From Herpetosiphon gulosus (lineage in GTDB: Bacteria > Chloroflexota > Chloroflexia > Chloroflexales > Herpetosiphonaceae), in the NCBI RefSeq assembly GCF_039545135.1, contig NZ_BAABRU010000020.1, positions 33,174-97,173 of the forward strand: a DNA stretch of 64,000 nt. The letters are read 5' to 3'. The notes under the pieces are model-generated. The model saw nothing but the letters and a program-made list of their open reading frames with translations. It did no database searches and was not told the origin of the DNA. This document shows, piece by piece, positions 62,813 through 64,000 of this stretch. Each line of letters opens with the position of its first letter. The stretch's first letter is position 1. The position numbers and the translations under genes are program-made.

Positions 62813-63690
62813 GCGCGTAAAATTGCACTAAAACTAAACACAATATTGCAAAGGTAGCCTGGCACGACGCTTTGGTAGCGCCGAAACAACAGCGAGGCCG
62901 CAATCGAAATCATCGACAAATAAATCACGACCCCAGCCAATTGAATCGGATTTTGCCATTGACTGCGAATGAGGTAAATGCTCAAATTAGCGACGGTGGT
63001 AATAGCGGTTGCTTGCCAGAAGTTGAGTTTATACACATTTTGCAGCGAACGCAAGAGCACGCCGCGAAAAAATAATTCTTCGCCCAGCGATTGAAATACC
63101 TCGTAGCCCAGCGACCAAAACATATATTGCCACGGCTTAATGCTGAGTCCGACGATCCCGCTAAATCGAATCGTCGAGAAAAAGTGCAGCGAGATGAAAA
63201 TACCTGCAAGCAAGCCAATCAAGACTTGATCTGGCCATTTGCGTAGGTGCAAGCCATGATTTTGCAATTGCTGATCGCGCTGAGCATACCAAAATAGCAG
63301 GATTGGGGGAATAAAAAAGAGGCCAGCCCAATATAAGCGCGGCGAATCGGCCAAGCCAAGCGCCAAAAAATGCTGATTTAGCCCGTGTTTGGCAGCAAGA
63401 TTAACCGTGATTGCTGCCGCCGCCCATAATCCAAAGACTAAAATGGTGCGGCGTTTGGCCTGCGGCTGGCGAAACCATGCCAACCAACAGAACACCCCGG
63501 TAAACACAACCCACGAACCAACCTCCGTTACTACACCTTGGGTTGCTTGGCTGGTAAACGTCGTGCCCCACAAAATCATGGCCAAAGCACAGAGCATCGT
63601 TAGTACGATTGCCAAGCCATAACGCCAGGGTGGGCGTTGCAACAACGGGTGTTCTGGCGATTCTAGTTGATGAAAAGCAAGCAGCGACAT
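62809..63690 (-). CDS. CPBP/Abi-family intramembrane protein, possibly inactive
   Basis: 293 residues with about eight hydrophobic segments. The first family motif EExxxR is present as LGEELFFRGVLLRSLQN. The expected histidines of motif 2 (FxxxH) and motif 3 (HxxxN/B) are absent: the region after the first motif contains no histidine. CPBP proteins are prenyl-protein proteases or defence-related proteins, so this member may bind without cutting. GGAGG precedes the ATG. It is translationally coupled to the SpoIIE phosphatase. Confidence 0.82.
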   Translation of the reverse strand: MSLLAFHQLESPEHPLLQRPPWRYGLAIVLTMLCALAMILWGTTFTSQATQGVVTEVGSWVVFTGVFCWLAWFRQPQAKRRTILVFGLWAAAAITVNLAAKHGLNQHFLALGLADSPRLYWAGLFFIPPILLFWYAQRDQQLQNHGLHLRKWPDQVLIGLLAGIFISLHFFSTIRFSGIVGLSIKPWQYMFWSLGYEVFQSLGEELFFRGVLLRSLQNVYKLNFWQATAITTVANLSIYLIRSQWQNPIQLAGVVIYLSMISIAASLLFRRYQSVVPGYLCNIVFSFSAILRA

Positions 63691-63777
63691 AGTGCCTCCG
63701 TTGGTCGTGAGCGCTATTGTAGCATAGGGGAAAGAACATAGATGTAATGGTTCATTGGGTTGGCAACCAGTGCTCGT

Positions 63778-63880
63778 TCCCTCACCCCCAGCCCCTCGCC
63801 CACGGCGGCGGGCGAGGGGAGACTGTTGGAGCGGTTCCCCCTCGCCTCGCGGGCGGGAGAGGGCGGACAGGTTGGGACTG
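63778..63880. repeat. GC-rich intergenic palindromic repeat
   Basis: CCCTCACCCCCAGCCCCTCG at the left and a GCGGGCGAGGGG word form an imperfect palindrome; a second C-rich stretch (CCCCCTCGCC) follows. It is related to the element at 14207-14262. The stretch 63691-63906 holds nothing else that I can support. Confidence 0.65.
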
Positions 63881-63906
63881 TCAAGTAGATTGTGTATTTC
63901 GCCCCA

Positions 63907-63999
63907 TTACCCCGGAAAGCGTCCGTCAAAGCGAATGGCCAATTGGTTGCGAATCCGTGCCCAGTTTGGCAGCGTGACCCATTTTGCAGTGATATCGCG
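63907..63999 (-). CDS. C-terminal fragment of a gene running off the right edge
   Basis: An open minus-strand frame enters from the edge and ends at TAA (63909-63907), reading ...DITAKWVTLPNWARIRNQLA then IRFDGRFPG. Only 31 residues are visible, too few for a family. The frame, coding-like composition and absence of internal stops support a real gene end. Confidence 0.55.
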   Translation of the reverse strand, partial: RDITAKWVTLPNWARIRNQLAIRFDGRFPG

Positions 64000-64000
64000 A

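Noticed and set aside
63747..63977. 76-residue plus-strand frame at the right edge
   Set aside because: It runs through the palindromic GC-rich repeat and is antisense to the truncated minus-strand gene end.
1..64000. tRNA, rRNA, phage, transposase or integrase genes
   Set aside because: None was seen on reading both strands for characteristic features; a computed search could still find a tRNA.

Overview
The window most resembles the chromosome of a filamentous Chloroflexota bacterium, and Herpetosiphon is my best guess. The basis is recall rather than a search. It has large secreted glycosidases and a Kelch protein with Thr/Pro-rich linkers, CpXC-domain proteins, intein-bearing gyrB, and intergenic blocks built from recurring G-rich and C-rich phrases. 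No tRNA, rRNA, CRISPR array, phage or transposase gene was found.

Layout. 0-5.7 kb: a PHP/AlbA-like fusion, an MBL-fold hydrolase and a GH31 glycosidase, interspersed with four ParB-type parS sites and an inverted pair of perfect DnaA boxes. 5.9-14.2 kb: two secreted GH13 alpha-amylase-type enzymes, which with GH31 form a starch/alpha-glucan cluster. 14.3-18.1 kb: an alkyltransferase-like protein and a sugar ABC importer. 18.5-23.1 kb: an orphan REC-HTH-REC regulator, then a serine-specified T-box leader heading an operon of three small unknown genes plus serS. 23.2-27.7 kb: gyrB with a 551-residue intein, and a membrane protein with a probable leaderless start. 28-31.5 kb: a Kelch surface protein and pxpC. 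31.5-34.4 kb: two noncoding stretches rich in DnaA-box-like sequence flanking pyrD and a bifunctional-nuclease-family gene, followed by an AT-rich tract. This is a strong oriC candidate, because genes to its left lie mostly on the minus strand and genes to its right mostly on the plus strand. 34.4-50.3 kb: regulators, lipoprotein, AIM24 protein, acyl-CoA ligase, two CpXC proteins, Fe-ADH, a membrane glycosyltransferase-like protein, pxpB, thiolase, SDR and a GT4 glycosyltransferase. 50.7-55.8 kb: an SH3b-NlpC/P60 hydrolase, DUF4230, MscS, pxpA and apt. 55.9-63.7 kb: a TPR protein with two Hsp90-like ATPases, meeting a convergent SpoIIE phosphatase/CPBP pair.

How the genes fit together. GH31 and the two amylases should degrade external alpha-glucans, and the ABC importer could bring in a released sugar. 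FadD, thiolase and SDR are consistent with fatty-acid turnover but are not one operon. All three subunits of 5-oxoprolinase (pxpA, pxpB, pxpC) are present, at three separate loci. The TPR/Hsp90/Hsp90 module, whose second ATPase carries a C-terminal nucleotide-fold-like region and a helix-hairpin-helix-like tail, is the best candidate here for an undescribed system.
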